Source of the DNA: Bradyrhizobium sp. RP6
GTDB lineage: Bacteria; Pseudomonadota; Alphaproteobacteria; Rhizobiales; Xanthobacteraceae
NCBI RefSeq assembly: GCF_003837805.1
Contig: NZ_RQIT01000024.1
Location: 1-64,000, forward strand
Direction of reading: 5' to 3'
Length of the DNA stretch: 64,000 nt
In this document: positions 1 through 7,654 of the stretch, one piece after another
Position numbering within the stretch: position 1 is the stretch's first letter
How the letters are laid out: every line of letters starts with the position of its first letter
Notes under the pieces: generated by a model
Databases searched by the model: none
Seen by the model: only the letters and a program-made list of their open reading frames with translations
Told to the model about the DNA's origin: nothing
Made by a program: the position numbers and the translations under genes

Positions 1-222
1 ATCGGGGTGGGGCTCAAGGGGGGGCGCAAAACCCTCCAAACTGTACCTCTTCGCAAAGCCCGACAGTGCGCCTCCGCGCGCAAAGAGACATTTCGACCGT
101 TTAGAATGTTTACAAGGCTCCTTTGGGAATCCCTGCGATTCTCTTCCGCATAGCTCTCGCGCCATCGGGCGAATCTCGGGTAAAGGTTGTGTTCAACCGT
201 TAAGACTACGCCAGGAGGGGCT

Positions 223-915
223 ATGAACGTGCCGCCGCACTTCGTGCCGAACGAGACAAATGTGTTTCGGGCGGACGGGGGCTTCTCCCAGGATACGTCG
301 CGCGTTCCGGTATCGATAAGATGCCCGCACTGCCGCGAATTGGGCTCCTTCAACGCAATCGGGGCCGCGAAGGCATTCAACAAGACAGGCAAGATTGGGA
401 ACAATACCGTCGTCGGGACCTACTTTGCGAGCATGAGGATTTGTCCCAACGTGAAGTGCTTGGGTTTGGTTTTTGTGATCGAAGCGGGAAACGCGGTCGT
501 CGAAATTGAACCCCCGCAGTTGCTAGACTTCAACCCGGAAGGCCTATCTCCGCGCCTCCAGCAGACGTTGAAGGAGGCTGTCGCGTGCCATGGTGCAGGC
601 GCGTATAGGGCTGCCACAATGATGGTCCGAAGGCTGCTCGAAGAAATATGCGATGAGAACAAAGCTGCAGGAGCGAATCTGCACCAGCGACTTGCTTCGC
701 TGAGGAACGCAATCGTGCTCCCGGAGCCGCTATTTGAGGCGATGAATGAACTCAAAGCCCTGGGAAACGATGCGGCCCACGTCGAGGCAAAGGTTTACGA
801 CAACATCGGCGCAGATGAGGCGCAGGATTCAATTGAGCTGGCCAAGGAAATCGTTAAGGCGCTTTACCAACTCAAGGGGCTGATTGCACGCCTTCAGGCA
901 CGCAAGGCGCCCTGA
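223..915 (+). CDS. Zinc-ribbon / DUF4145 domain protein
   Basis: About 230 residues. The N-terminal third has two cysteine pairs (CPHC, then CPNVKC), which look like a zinc ribbon. The C-terminal half is helical and matches the DUF4145 pattern, with an RRLLEEIC helix and a GNDAAH motif near the end. An upstream TTG at 187 is also in frame, but ATG 223 is preferred because a strong AGGAGGGG site lies just before it. DUF4145 domains occur alone or fused to restriction-type nucleases and are common in accessory and defence regions. That is family knowledge; no activity can be read from this sequence. A small membrane protein follows after 9 bp. Confidence 0.75.
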   Translation: MNVPPHFVPNETNVFRADGGFSQDTSRVPVSIRCPHCRELGSFNAIGAAKAFNKTGKIGNNTVVGTYFASMRICPNVKCLGLVFVIEAGNAVVEIEPPQLLDFNPEGLSPRLQQTLKEAVACHGAGAYRAATMMVRRLLEEICDENKAAGANLHQRLASLRNAIVLPEPLFEAMNELKALGNDAAHVEAKVYDNIGADEAQDSIELAKEIVKALYQLKGLIARLQARKAP

Positions 916-924
916 GGACAGGAA

Positions 925-1227
925 ATGCTGATCGAAATAGCTGGCGGAATTGTGCTTGCCGTACTGTTTCTGGCACTACTCCCTGCCTTTATCCAAGGCG
1001 CTCTCTGGCTCGTTGCGGTTGGCTTCGTCTTGATTGCAGTCATAGGTGCGGGTTGGCTCCTGATCGCGGGGGCGCAGTCGACTGAGGGCTTGATCGTAGA
1101 GCTGACTATTGCTGGCGTATTTCTCATTTGGCTGCACTACGAGATCAAGGCGCGCCGAGAAATCGCTATTGAGAAGGCGGCCGAGAAGGCTGAGAAGCTC
1201 TCCAAAGCAGCCCGTAGGATGGGTTGA
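925..1227 (+). CDS. Small two-helix membrane protein, unknown function
   Basis: A 100-residue protein with two hydrophobic stretches (about residues 5-50) followed by a charged, Lys/Glu/Arg-rich cytoplasmic tail of about 40 residues. It starts 9 bp after the DUF4145 gene with a GGACAGGA-type site, so the two are probably co-transcribed. The last codons (RMG and the stop) lie inside the REP palindrome at 1214-1247, so a repeat sequence defines the present C-terminus. I do not recognise a family. Confidence 0.6.
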   Translation: MLIEIAGGIVLAVLFLALLPAFIQGALWLVAVGFVLIAVIGAGWLLIAGAQSTEGLIVELTIAGVFLIWLHYEIKARREIAIEKAAEKAEKLSKAARRMG

Positions 1228-1247
1228 GCCCTTGCGAAACCCATCGC
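1214..1247 (+). repeat. REP palindrome, copy A (left of RAYT)
   Basis: A 34-bp element whose arms GATGGGTT (1218-1225) and AACCCATC (1238-1245) flank a 12-nt loop. Its exact reverse complement lies at 1814-1847, so the pair brackets the transposase gene. Related copies are at 2253-2286 and 2392-2425. It overlaps the stop codon of the preceding gene. Confidence 0.85.
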
Positions 1248-1272
1248 ACTTGTTTCGTGATAAGATCGCGTC

Positions 1273-1809
1273 ATGACCGCGTACCGCCGCAACTTCGTTC
1301 CTGGTGGGTGTTTCTTCTTCACCGTCAATCTGGCGGAGCGGCGGCTGACGTTGCTGACGGATCATGTCGAGACGTTGCGCGCGGCGTTTCGCGAAACGCG
1401 CCAGCGCCATCCGTTCACGATCGATGCCATCGTGGTTCTGCCTGACCACCTTCACACCGTGTGGACGTTACCGGAAGGTGACGCCGAGTTTGCCATGCGC
1501 TGGCGGTTGATCAAATCCACCTTTTCGCGCGGGCTGACGCACGATGAAAAGATATCCCAAAGCCGCTTGGCCAAAGGTGAACGGGGCATTTGGCAGCGCA
1601 GATATTGGGAGCATACCATTCGCGACGAGGTCGATTTCGTGCGGTACGTCGACTATGTTCACATCAATCCGGTCAAGCACGGGCTCGTCAACCGCGTCCG
1701 TGACTGGGCGCCCTCCTCGTTTCATCGCCACGTCCAGCTTGGCAATTACCCGGCCGATTGGGCCGGCGATCAGTCGGATGGCGGCCGCGACTACGGGGAG
1801 CGGGGATAG
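1273..1809 (+). CDS. REP-associated tyrosine transposase (RAYT, Y1/HUH family)
   Basis: A 178-residue single-domain HUH nuclease related to IS200/IS605 TnpA. The metal-binding HLH triad is at residues 59-61 (context LPDHLHTVW). The catalytic-tyrosine segment is around Y128 in YVHINPVKHGLV, a RAYT hallmark. The conserved GIWQRRYWEH block is at about 105-114. RAYTs are single-copy domesticated transposases that bind and cut REP palindromes. This gene sits between two perfect inverted copies of a 34-bp REP (1214-1247 and 1814-1847), with two more copies within 0.6 kb, the expected substrate arrangement. The length is normal and all key residues are present, so it is probably active. Confidence 0.93.
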   Translation: MTAYRRNFVPGGCFFFTVNLAERRLTLLTDHVETLRAAFRETRQRHPFTIDAIVVLPDHLHTVWTLPEGDAEFAMRWRLIKSTFSRGLTHDEKISQSRLAKGERGIWQRRYWEHTIRDEVDFVRYVDYVHINPVKHGLVNRVRDWAPSSFHRHVQLGNYPADWAGDQSDGGRDYGERG

Positions 1810-1813
1810 AGCA

Positions 1814-1847
1814 GCGATGGGTTTCGCAAGGGCTCAACCCATCCTAC
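1814..1847 (-). repeat. REP palindrome, copy B (right of RAYT)
   Basis: Exact 34-bp reverse complement of copy A at 1214-1247. It starts 4 bp after the RAYT stop codon and ends 20 bp before the next gene. The two copies form a convergent pair around the transposase gene. Confidence 0.85.
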
Positions 1848-1867
1848 GAGCTGAGTCGGGAGGACAC

Positions 1868-2239
1868 ATGAGATCGACGGGCCTTTCCGCGGCAGAAAAA
1901 GCAGCGGTGACGGCTGCCTGCCAAGATCTGATCGACAACTTCCTGAAGCCCACCTTCCTGTCCACCATCCGGCCGACCCAGTTCAATTACCCCGTCGATA
2001 TCCTGGGAAAGTGGCACGGGACCAAATATCGCTTCGTTCAACGCTATCGCTCCGGCTTCCCGGAGAATCTCGGCGAAGAGTTCGACGCCCCCTTCACCCG
2101 CCTCGACTGGATCAGTCGCAACCACTTCAATATCCAGTGGCACCGTCACACCGGAGAATGGTTCTTCCGACATCGCGGTCTTACGCTCGCCGAAGCGATG
2201 AACTTGCTAAGGTCCGACGGATTGCTCCATCCGCCTTGA
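1868..2239 (+). CDS. Conserved-looking hypothetical protein
   Basis: A 123-residue soluble protein starting at ATG 1868 after a GGGAGGACAC site. The middle is rich in aromatic and charged residues (WHGTKYRFVQRYRSGF, then FDAPFTRLDW and WHRHTGEWF), and the C-terminus has an LTLAEAMNLL helix. No signal peptide or membrane segment is seen. The gene lies between REP copies B and C, so it sits inside the RAYT/REP cluster, but nothing in the sequence links its function to the transposase. I do not recognise the family with confidence. Confidence 0.65.
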   Translation: MRSTGLSAAEKAAVTAACQDLIDNFLKPTFLSTIRPTQFNYPVDILGKWHGTKYRFVQRYRSGFPENLGEEFDAPFTRLDWISRNHFNIQWHRHTGEWFFRHRGLTLAEAMNLLRSDGLLHPP

Positions 2240-2252
2240 GCATGTTCAGGCT

Positions 2253-2425
2253 GTAGGATGGGTTGAGCTCTTGCGACACCCATCACTCGTGTCTCTCGGC
2301 ATTCAAAAGACATAACCGATCGGGCGCCATTCGCGCTTCGGCGTCACTTGCAGTCGGATGACAACCGCCAGGACCGATCCGGAACAGGAAAGCGATGGGT
2401 TTCGCAAGGGCTCAACCCATCCTAC
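2253..2425. repeat. REPIN-like pair of REP palindromes (copies C and D)
   Basis: Copy C (2253-2286, plus orientation) differs from copy A at three positions. Copy D (2392-2425, minus orientation) is identical to copy B. The two face each other across about 105 bp, the geometry of a REP doublet (REPIN). The gene-free stretch 2240-2557 holds this doublet and no believable open reading frame. The downstream part is only the leader of the IclR gene. Confidence 0.8.
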
Positions 2426-2557
2426 GAACTGCGCCAGCAGGATGTTCAGCGCGGACAGGCGTTCACTGCTGAACGGCTTTTCGCCGCTCGGGTGATCGGG
2501 TACATGAAGGCGCACGCCAACGTGTGATCCCGGCAGTGCACGTCAAAGGCCTGATGA

Positions 2558-3325
2558 ATGAACCCTGAAAAGCCGCAGCCGGGCGCGCCCGCCCTGGAAA
2601 AGGGGCTGGACCTCCTTGAGGCGCTGGCGGGCGCTGCACGCGGGATGAGCCAGAAGCAGCTTGCCGAACGCGTCGGGCGCTCCGTCAGCGAGATCTTCCG
2701 GATGCTGGTGGCGCTGGAGCGGCGTGGCTATGTCGCGCGCGACCCCGCCACCGGCGAATACACCTTGACGCTGAAGCTGTTCCGGATCGCCTCGCAATTC
2801 CCGCCGACCGAGCGGCTGCTGAAGGCGGCGCTGCCGGTGATGGAGCAGCTGGCCTCGCGCGTGCAATTGTCCTGCCACCTGACGGTGCTGCACGGCGAGC
2901 AGTTCATGGTGATCGCCCGGATCGAGCCGGAATGGCTGATGGGCTGGTCGGTCAAGGTCGGCGCGGTGTTTCCGCTCACCCAGCAATACGCCTCGGCCAA
3001 GGTGCTGGCGGCCTTCCAGCTCGAGGGCCGGCGCCAGGAGCTGGCGCAGGTCATCGCGACCAATGACCGGATCAGCACCAGGAAGGCGCTTGCCGCGCTC
3101 GACCGCATTTCGGCGGAGGGAGGAAACTTCTCCAACGACGACGGCTATACGCGCATCCTTGCCTATAGCTGCCCGATCATCGAAGCCTCCGGCCGTGCAG
3201 TGGCCGCGATGACCGTCCCGCTGGTGAAGCAGGAACAAATCCCAGCCGCGGAAGCCAGCACCATCGCCGCCGAGCTGCGCAGCGCCGCCAGGATCGTCTC
3301 CGAGAAGATCGGCGGGATTTCCTGA
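2558..3325 (+). CDS. IclR-family transcriptional regulator
   Basis: 255 residues, a normal IclR length. Residues about 10-70 form the winged helix-turn-helix (LEKGLDLLEAL, then MSQKQLAERVGRSVSEIFRML and a RRGYVARDPATGEYTL wing). Residues about 85-250 form the GAF-like effector domain with typical CHLTVLHGEQFMVIARIE and GGNFSNDDGYTRILAYSCPI segments. IclR proteins usually control nearby catabolic operons in response to a small aromatic or organic acid. No target operon is directly adjacent here; the closest candidate is the operon at 4616-7497, which is inference. The start is ATG 2558. Confidence 0.92.
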   Translation: MNPEKPQPGAPALEKGLDLLEALAGAARGMSQKQLAERVGRSVSEIFRMLVALERRGYVARDPATGEYTLTLKLFRIASQFPPTERLLKAALPVMEQLASRVQLSCHLTVLHGEQFMVIARIEPEWLMGWSVKVGAVFPLTQQYASAKVLAAFQLEGRRQELAQVIATNDRISTRKALAALDRISAEGGNFSNDDGYTRILAYSCPIIEASGRAVAAMTVPLVKQEQIPAAEASTIAAELRSAARIVSEKIGGIS

Positions 3326-3372
3326 CGGATGTCGGGATCAGGCAGCAATTGCTGCAACGATGGAGGTGCACT

Positions 3373-3491
3373 CCCTCTCCCGCTTGCGGGAGAGGGCTGG
3401 GGAGAGGGTGTTTCCGCAATGGGATAGCCCCCTAGAGGAGATAGCCCTCACCCGCGCCTTCGGCGCGACCTCTCCCGCAAGCGGGAGAGGT
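3373..3491. repeat. Interspersed inverted repeat pair (CTCTCCCGC family)
   Basis: Two copies of a CTCTCCCGCTTGCGGGAGAG palindrome in opposite orientation (3375-3394 and 3471-3490) flank a GGGAGAGGGTG and CCCTCACCCGCG core. This is the doublet form of an intergenic repeat family common in Bradyrhizobium and relatives. It occupies most of the gap between the IclR gene and the next gene (3326-3580). Confidence 0.7.
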
Positions 3492-3580
3492 TGCACCGAA
3501 CCCGCCGCGATAGCTTCAGCCGAAGCCAACCCGCTCAGACGCGATGCGCGAGCAGATCTAGCCGTCGTGCTCAGATGCCT

Positions 3581-3769
3581 TCAGCCCTCTTGTTTCTCTT
3601 CTGCGCTTTTTCCGTCGGAGCTTTTCGAGCGCTCTTCGAAACGATCAGCCCCCTTGGCTAGATCGTGCCCCATCCTGCTCTCGTTCTTTGCTTCGTCCCT
3701 GGAAGCCGCTTCACGCAAGCCTTCGGCGGCCTGTTGCCCTGCCCTTGATGCTTTCCGTTCGTCATCCAT
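3581..3769 (-). CDS. Small hydrophilic hypothetical protein
   Basis: A 62-residue protein, almost entirely charged and polar (MDDERKASRAGQQAAEGL, then EAKNESRMGHDL), predicted helical, without Cys, Trp or a membrane segment. Start 3769 is preferred to the longer open frame (to 3841) because an AGGAGACACC ribosome-binding site lies just before it. Composition resembles small stress-related or disordered proteins; no family is recognised. Confidence 0.6.
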   Translation of the reverse strand: MDDERKASRAGQQAAEGLREAASRDEAKNESRMGHDLAKGADRFEERSKSSDGKSAEEKQEG

Positions 3770-3957
3770 TGGTGTCTCCTTCCTGACAAGACGCCTTCCA
3801 GGAAACTCGCTGGTCCCGGATTGGACGTACCAGCGTTCCAATCAGATCGCGGAGACATTGTTCCCGGCTTCGTTGAGGCGCTTGGTCGTGCCGTAGCAAT
3901 GCCGACCTGGCAATTCCAGGAGACGCCTCGCGAGAGTCCCTGTGATATCATGATCGG

Positions 3958-4503
3958 ATGCAGCTTATTTTCATCTATGGGCAAGTCGCCTCGGGAAAAC
4001 TGACTATCGCGCGCCATCTTTCCTCCCGGACAGGGATTGCGCTGTTTCACAATCACCTCGTCGTCGATGCCGTTGGCGCGGTGTTTCCGTTTGGCACGGA
4101 GGCGTTCTCGCGTTTGCGTGAACAGTTCTGGATGGCCGTGTTCGAGGAGGCCGCCAGGCAGAAGCGATCGTTGATATTCACATTCGCCCCCGAGCCGACG
4201 GTGGCTGGAGACTTTCCGGTCCGAGTACAAGAGTTGGTGGAACGAAAGGGCGGCGAGGTCATCTTCGTCGCACTTCACCTGGATCAGGCCGAGCAAGAGC
4301 GACGCCTGGTCGATGAAGATCGTGCCGCCTTCGGCAAGATGCGGGATCTGTCGCTGCTGCGCACACTCCGGCCGCAGTTCGATGCCTGCATGGCATCAAT
4401 GCCTCAGCCCGCACTCACCCTCGATGCAGGTCATCTGAAGCCGTCCGAGAGTGCCGAGGCTATCTCAAGCCTGATCTCGGCAGAGCCTGAGCAAAAAACC
4501 TGA
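3958..4503 (+). CDS. P-loop AAA/shikimate-kinase-like nucleotide kinase
   Basis: A 181-residue single-domain P-loop protein. The Walker A motif is GQVASGKLT at about residues 8-16, directly after the first beta strand (QLIFIY). A lid-like segment (DEDRAAFGKMRDL) and a GGEVIFVALHL strand follow. The fold is that of small kinases in the shikimate/gluconate kinase group or uncharacterised AAA-type ATPases; the substrate cannot be read. No clear Shine-Dalgarno site was seen before ATG 3958. It stands alone on the plus strand. Confidence 0.75.
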   Translation: MQLIFIYGQVASGKLTIARHLSSRTGIALFHNHLVVDAVGAVFPFGTEAFSRLREQFWMAVFEEAARQKRSLIFTFAPEPTVAGDFPVRVQELVERKGGEVIFVALHLDQAEQERRLVDEDRAAFGKMRDLSLLRTLRPQFDACMASMPQPALTLDAGHLKPSESAEAISSLISAEPEQKT

Positions 4504-4615
4504 GGCGCGCTGCGAGCGACAGCGCCGCCGGGCGCGGCATCCGCGCCAGGGCAAAGGATGAGGGAGGGACTTGCCGCGATGCGTCAGCCCGAAGCCAACC
4601 TCGCCAGTACACGCC

Positions 4616-5374
4616 CTAGGCCAGCGTCGTCCCGCCGTCCACGACCCAGGCTGCACCATTCACGTGCGCGGCCTCGTCGGACGCCAGGAAAGCCACGACG
4701 TTCGCGACATCCTGCGGCCGGCCATGCGCCGTCGCATTGCTTCGGCGCAATGCAATGCCGCCCTCGCGTGCCTGGCCTTCCAGGTCCCGGATCATGCGCG
4801 ACTCGATCGGTCCGGGCAGGACGGCGTTGACCCTGATCCTGGTCCTGGCGACATCGAGCGCCGCCGTGCGTGTCAGCCCGAGCACGGCGTGCTTGGAGGC
4901 GACATAGCCGGCAAGGCCTGCGCGTCCCCGGATCGCCGAGGTCGATGCGGTGTTGATGATGGCGCCCGTCCCGCGCTGCATCATCCTGGCCAGCACGTGC
5001 TTGAGGCCGAGAAAAACGCCCTTGACGTTCACCTGCAGCACGCGATCGAACGTGTCGTCGGGATATTCGTGGAGAGGAGCGACGATGCCCTCGATGCCGG
5101 CGTTGTTGGCGAAGATGCCGATCGGCCCCAGGCGCGTTTCGACCGCATCGACGAACGCGATCGTATCCTGCGCGAGCGAGACATCGGCGCGGATGGCGAG
5201 CGCCCTCGCCCCGCCCTGCTCGACCAGTTGCGCGGTGGCGCGTGCGGCCGCCTCGTCGCGGTCGACGATCGCGACCGCAGCGCTCATCCGCGCCAGCCTC
5301 AGCGCAATGGCGCGCCCGATATCGCCCCCGCCGCCGGTGACCAGCGCGACCGGCGGCCGGTCAGTGCCGCTCAC
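4616..5374 (-). CDS. SDR-family NAD(P)-dependent oxidoreductase
   Basis: 252 residues, a classical short-chain dehydrogenase. The cofactor motif TGGGGDIG is at about residues 13-20, an Asp ends beta-2 (IVDRDEA), the NNAG motif is at about 89-92, and the catalytic Ser (NTASTSAI) and YVASK tetrad residues are present. The start is GTG at 5374, overlapping the stop of the upstream solute-binding protein gene by 4 bp (GTGA), so translation is coupled. It is the last gene of a three-gene operon (6697-7497, 5371-6612, 4616-5374). The substrate is unknown; the operon suggests an imported ketone or hydroxy acid (inference). Confidence 0.93.
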   Translation of the reverse strand: MSGTDRPPVALVTGGGGDIGRAIALRLARMSAAVAIVDRDEAAARATAQLVEQGGARALAIRADVSLAQDTIAFVDAVETRLGPIGIFANNAGIEGIVAPLHEYPDDTFDRVLQVNVKGVFLGLKHVLARMMQRGTGAIINTASTSAIRGRAGLAGYVASKHAVLGLTRTAALDVARTRIRVNAVLPGPIESRMIRDLEGQAREGGIALRRSNATAHGRPQDVANVVAFLASDEAAHVNGAAWVVDGGTTLA

Positions 5375-6612
5375 GATTTGGGGAATTCGCAGCCGCCATC
5401 CGCCAGAGGCCGCCAGGCCTCGGACGGCGCGATGGTCTTGACCAGCTTGTAATAGTCCCAGGGATATTTGGAGTCGCCGGGGGTCTTCACCTCGAACAGG
5501 TACATGTTGTGCAGCTTGCGGCCGTCCGCGCGCACGCTGCCCTTGCCGAACAGGGGATCATCGGTCGGCAGCTTCTTCATCTGTTCGACCACCGCCTTGC
5601 CGTCGCTGGAGGCGCCGAGCGCATCGACGGCCTTGAGGTAGTGCAGCGTCGTGGCATAGGCGCCCGCATGCAATGCGGTCGGATAGCGGCCGCTGTTGCG
5701 CGGAGCGAAGCGCTTCGTCCATGCGCGCGTATCGTCATTCAGATCCCAGTAGAAGGATTCGGTGAACTGCAGCCCTTGCGCAATCTTCAAGCCGAGCGAA
5801 TGCACGTCGCTGAGATACAGCACCGTCGCCACCACGCGCTGGCCGCCCTGGGGAATGCCGAATTCGACCGCCTGCTTGATGGAATTGATGGTGTCGCCGC
5901 CGGCATTGATCAACGCGATGATCTCCGCCTTCGACGACTGGGCCTGCAACAGGAAGGAGGAGAAGTCCTGCGTGTTGATGGGCGTGCGCACCCCGCCGAG
6001 AACCTTGCCGCCGGATTTCTGCACGACGTTCTTGATGTCGCCTTCCATGGCATGGCCGAAGGCGTAGTCGGCGGTGAGCAGGAACCAGCTCTTGCCGCCG
6101 CTCTCGACGACGGCGCGCGCGACGCCCGACGAGAGCGCATAGGTGTCGTAGGTCCAGTGCACGAGGTTGGGCGAGCAGGACTTTCCGGTCAGGTCCGACG
6201 ACGAGGCGCCGGACACCAGCAACGTCTTGTTGTTCTGCTGTACGACGTTGCGGACCGCGAGGGCGACGGCCGAATTCGGCGCATCGACGATGACGTCGAC
6301 ACTTTGCCGATCGATCCACTCGCGCGCGATGTTTGCGCCGAGATCGGCCTTGTTCATGTGGTCGCCGCTGATGATCTCGATCGGCCGGGTCATCTTCGGA
6401 CCCGAAGCCTGGAAATCCTCGACCGCCATTTTGGCCGCCAGCAGCGAGCCCGGGCCGGTGACATCGGCATAGAGGCTGGACATGTCCGTCAGCACGCCGA
6501 TGCGGAGCGGCTTCGTCTCCTGCGCCCGTGCACCGAGGCCCGTCATGCCCAGCGCCAATCCGCCGGCGCCGGCCAGCAGCCGGCGGCGGCTCACCCGAAA
6601 TCGTCCTTCCAT
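5371..6612 (-). CDS. ABC transporter substrate-binding protein (branched-chain amino acid type)
   Basis: 413 residues, periplasmic binding protein of the Leu/Ile/Val-type (Peripla_BP_6). The N-terminus carries a twin-arginine style signal (SRRRLLAGAGGLALGMTG, cleavage near ARAQE), which suggests export in folded form by Tat. The mature protein has the typical IGVLTDMSSLYADVTGPGS start and GGKSWFLLTADYAFGHA segment. In alphaproteobacteria such proteins bind many ligands, including aromatic acids and ketone-like compounds. No permease or ATPase genes are adjacent, so its transporter partners must be elsewhere. It overlaps the SDR gene downstream. Confidence 0.92.
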   Translation of the reverse strand: MEGRFRVSRRRLLAGAGGLALGMTGLGARAQETKPLRIGVLTDMSSLYADVTGPGSLLAAKMAVEDFQASGPKMTRPIEIISGDHMNKADLGANIAREWIDRQSVDVIVDAPNSAVALAVRNVVQQNNKTLLVSGASSSDLTGKSCSPNLVHWTYDTYALSSGVARAVVESGGKSWFLLTADYAFGHAMEGDIKNVVQKSGGKVLGGVRTPINTQDFSSFLLQAQSSKAEIIALINAGGDTINSIKQAVEFGIPQGGQRVVATVLYLSDVHSLGLKIAQGLQFTESFYWDLNDDTRAWTKRFAPRNSGRYPTALHAGAYATTLHYLKAVDALGASSDGKAVVEQMKKLPTDDPLFGKGSVRADGRKLHNMYLFEVKTPGDSKYPWDYYKLVKTIAPSEAWRPLADGGCEFPKS

Positions 6613-6696
6613 GTCGAATCCCTCCTTTGCCTCGTGCGTGTTTCTTCCCGGTATTCGCCGCCCGCACGTACATGGCGCGCAGGCTGATCTTGTTGG

Positions 6697-7497
6697 TTAG
6701 GGAATGAGCCGCTCGATGAGCCGCCGGTCCTCGACCTCGAAGCCGCCGCCATAGACCTCCGACACCATGAAATGCGCGCCGAGGATTTCCGGCTCGAGTT
6801 CGGCAATCGGATCGTACTCGCTGGCGTGCAGCGTCATCGCGGCGCGGCCCGGCACGGGCTTGGAGTATTTCAACGGCGTGCGGCGATAAGCGATGTCCGC
6901 ATAGGCGATGCCGAGGCGCTCAGGATGCGGCAAACGGCGCACATGGATCTCGCCGGCCGGCAGTTCGTCGCCATCGACGATACGGACGACGGGCGCGGAT
7001 GCATCCGGCGTGAAGGCGAAATCGGCGAGTGGAATTCCGCGGCGCCGGACCCACCCGGTGATCGAGCCGTCCGGATGCTCGTCGAACGCGTAGTGGGCAT
7101 CCTTCTTGGTATAGCCGAACACTTCGCGTCCGGCGCAGATCCCCATGGGATCGCTGCAATACATGAAGATATGCGTTTCGGTGAACAGCCCCTTGTAGCG
7201 CACGGGCACCGAGATCATCAGATCGAACATCTCGCCCGCATGGACAGCCAGGGAATGGCCGGGCGAACGCATGAAGCGGAAGGCGACGCGATCACTCGCA
7301 ATCTCGAACGGCGTGTCCGCAAGCAGGGCGGCGACCTTGCCCGGCGCGACACGGGTCATGATCTCCACGGTCCGCAAGGTGCAGCCCCACTCCACCGGGT
7401 AAGCCGGCGAATAGGGCGGATTGACCCCGCTGTTCGGCTTGAGCCGGTACTGCGCAAACATGCGTCGACGTGGATCGTTGGGATCGGCCACGGTCAT
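6697..7497 (-). CDS. Acetoacetate decarboxylase family protein
   Basis: About 266 residues, ADC superfamily. The signature GREVFGYTKKDA contains the lysine pair that in acetoacetate decarboxylase forms the Schiff base. The start at 7497 is preferred to 7524 because a GAGGAGGAA ribosome-binding site precedes it by about 9 nt, while the longer start would fall inside the operator palindrome. ADC-like proteins act as decarboxylases, hydratases or aldolase-dehydratases, so the precise reaction is open. It is first in an operon with a binding protein and an SDR enzyme. Confidence 0.88.
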   Translation of the reverse strand: MTVADPNDPRRRMFAQYRLKPNSGVNPPYSPAYPVEWGCTLRTVEIMTRVAPGKVAALLADTPFEIASDRVAFRFMRSPGHSLAVHAGEMFDLMISVPVRYKGLFTETHIFMYCSDPMGICAGREVFGYTKKDAHYAFDEHPDGSITGWVRRRGIPLADFAFTPDASAPVVRIVDGDELPAGEIHVRRLPHPERLGIAYADIAYRRTPLKYSKPVPGRAAMTLHASEYDPIAELEPEILGAHFMVSEVYGGGFEVEDRRLIERLIP

Positions 7498-7520
7498 CGG
7501 GTCCGCTTCCTCCTCTTCAT

Positions 7521-7550
7521 TCATATATGATTTTATGTTTTCATATATGA
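7521..7550. promoter_or_regulatory. Twin palindromic operator upstream of the ADC operon
   Basis: The perfect palindrome TCATATATGA occurs twice (7521-7530 and 7541-7550). The centres are 20 bp apart, about two helical turns, in an otherwise GC-rich region. It lies 24-53 bp upstream of the ADC start codon at 7497. This is the layout expected for a pair of dimeric repressors (for example GntR, MarR or IclR type) binding the same DNA face. The regulator is not identified. Confidence 0.6.
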
Positions 7551-7654
7551 AATTAGGGACAAGTCAAGCAGCCCCCCGCGGAAGCGGTTCCACGGCTCAT
7601 CGAATCGATTGGCGCTGGCCTGCGAAAATCCTTAACGTCGGGCCTGATCCCAAA

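Noticed and set aside
2303..2515. 70-codon minus-strand frame
   Set aside because: It is made up largely of REP copy D sequence and has no start signal.
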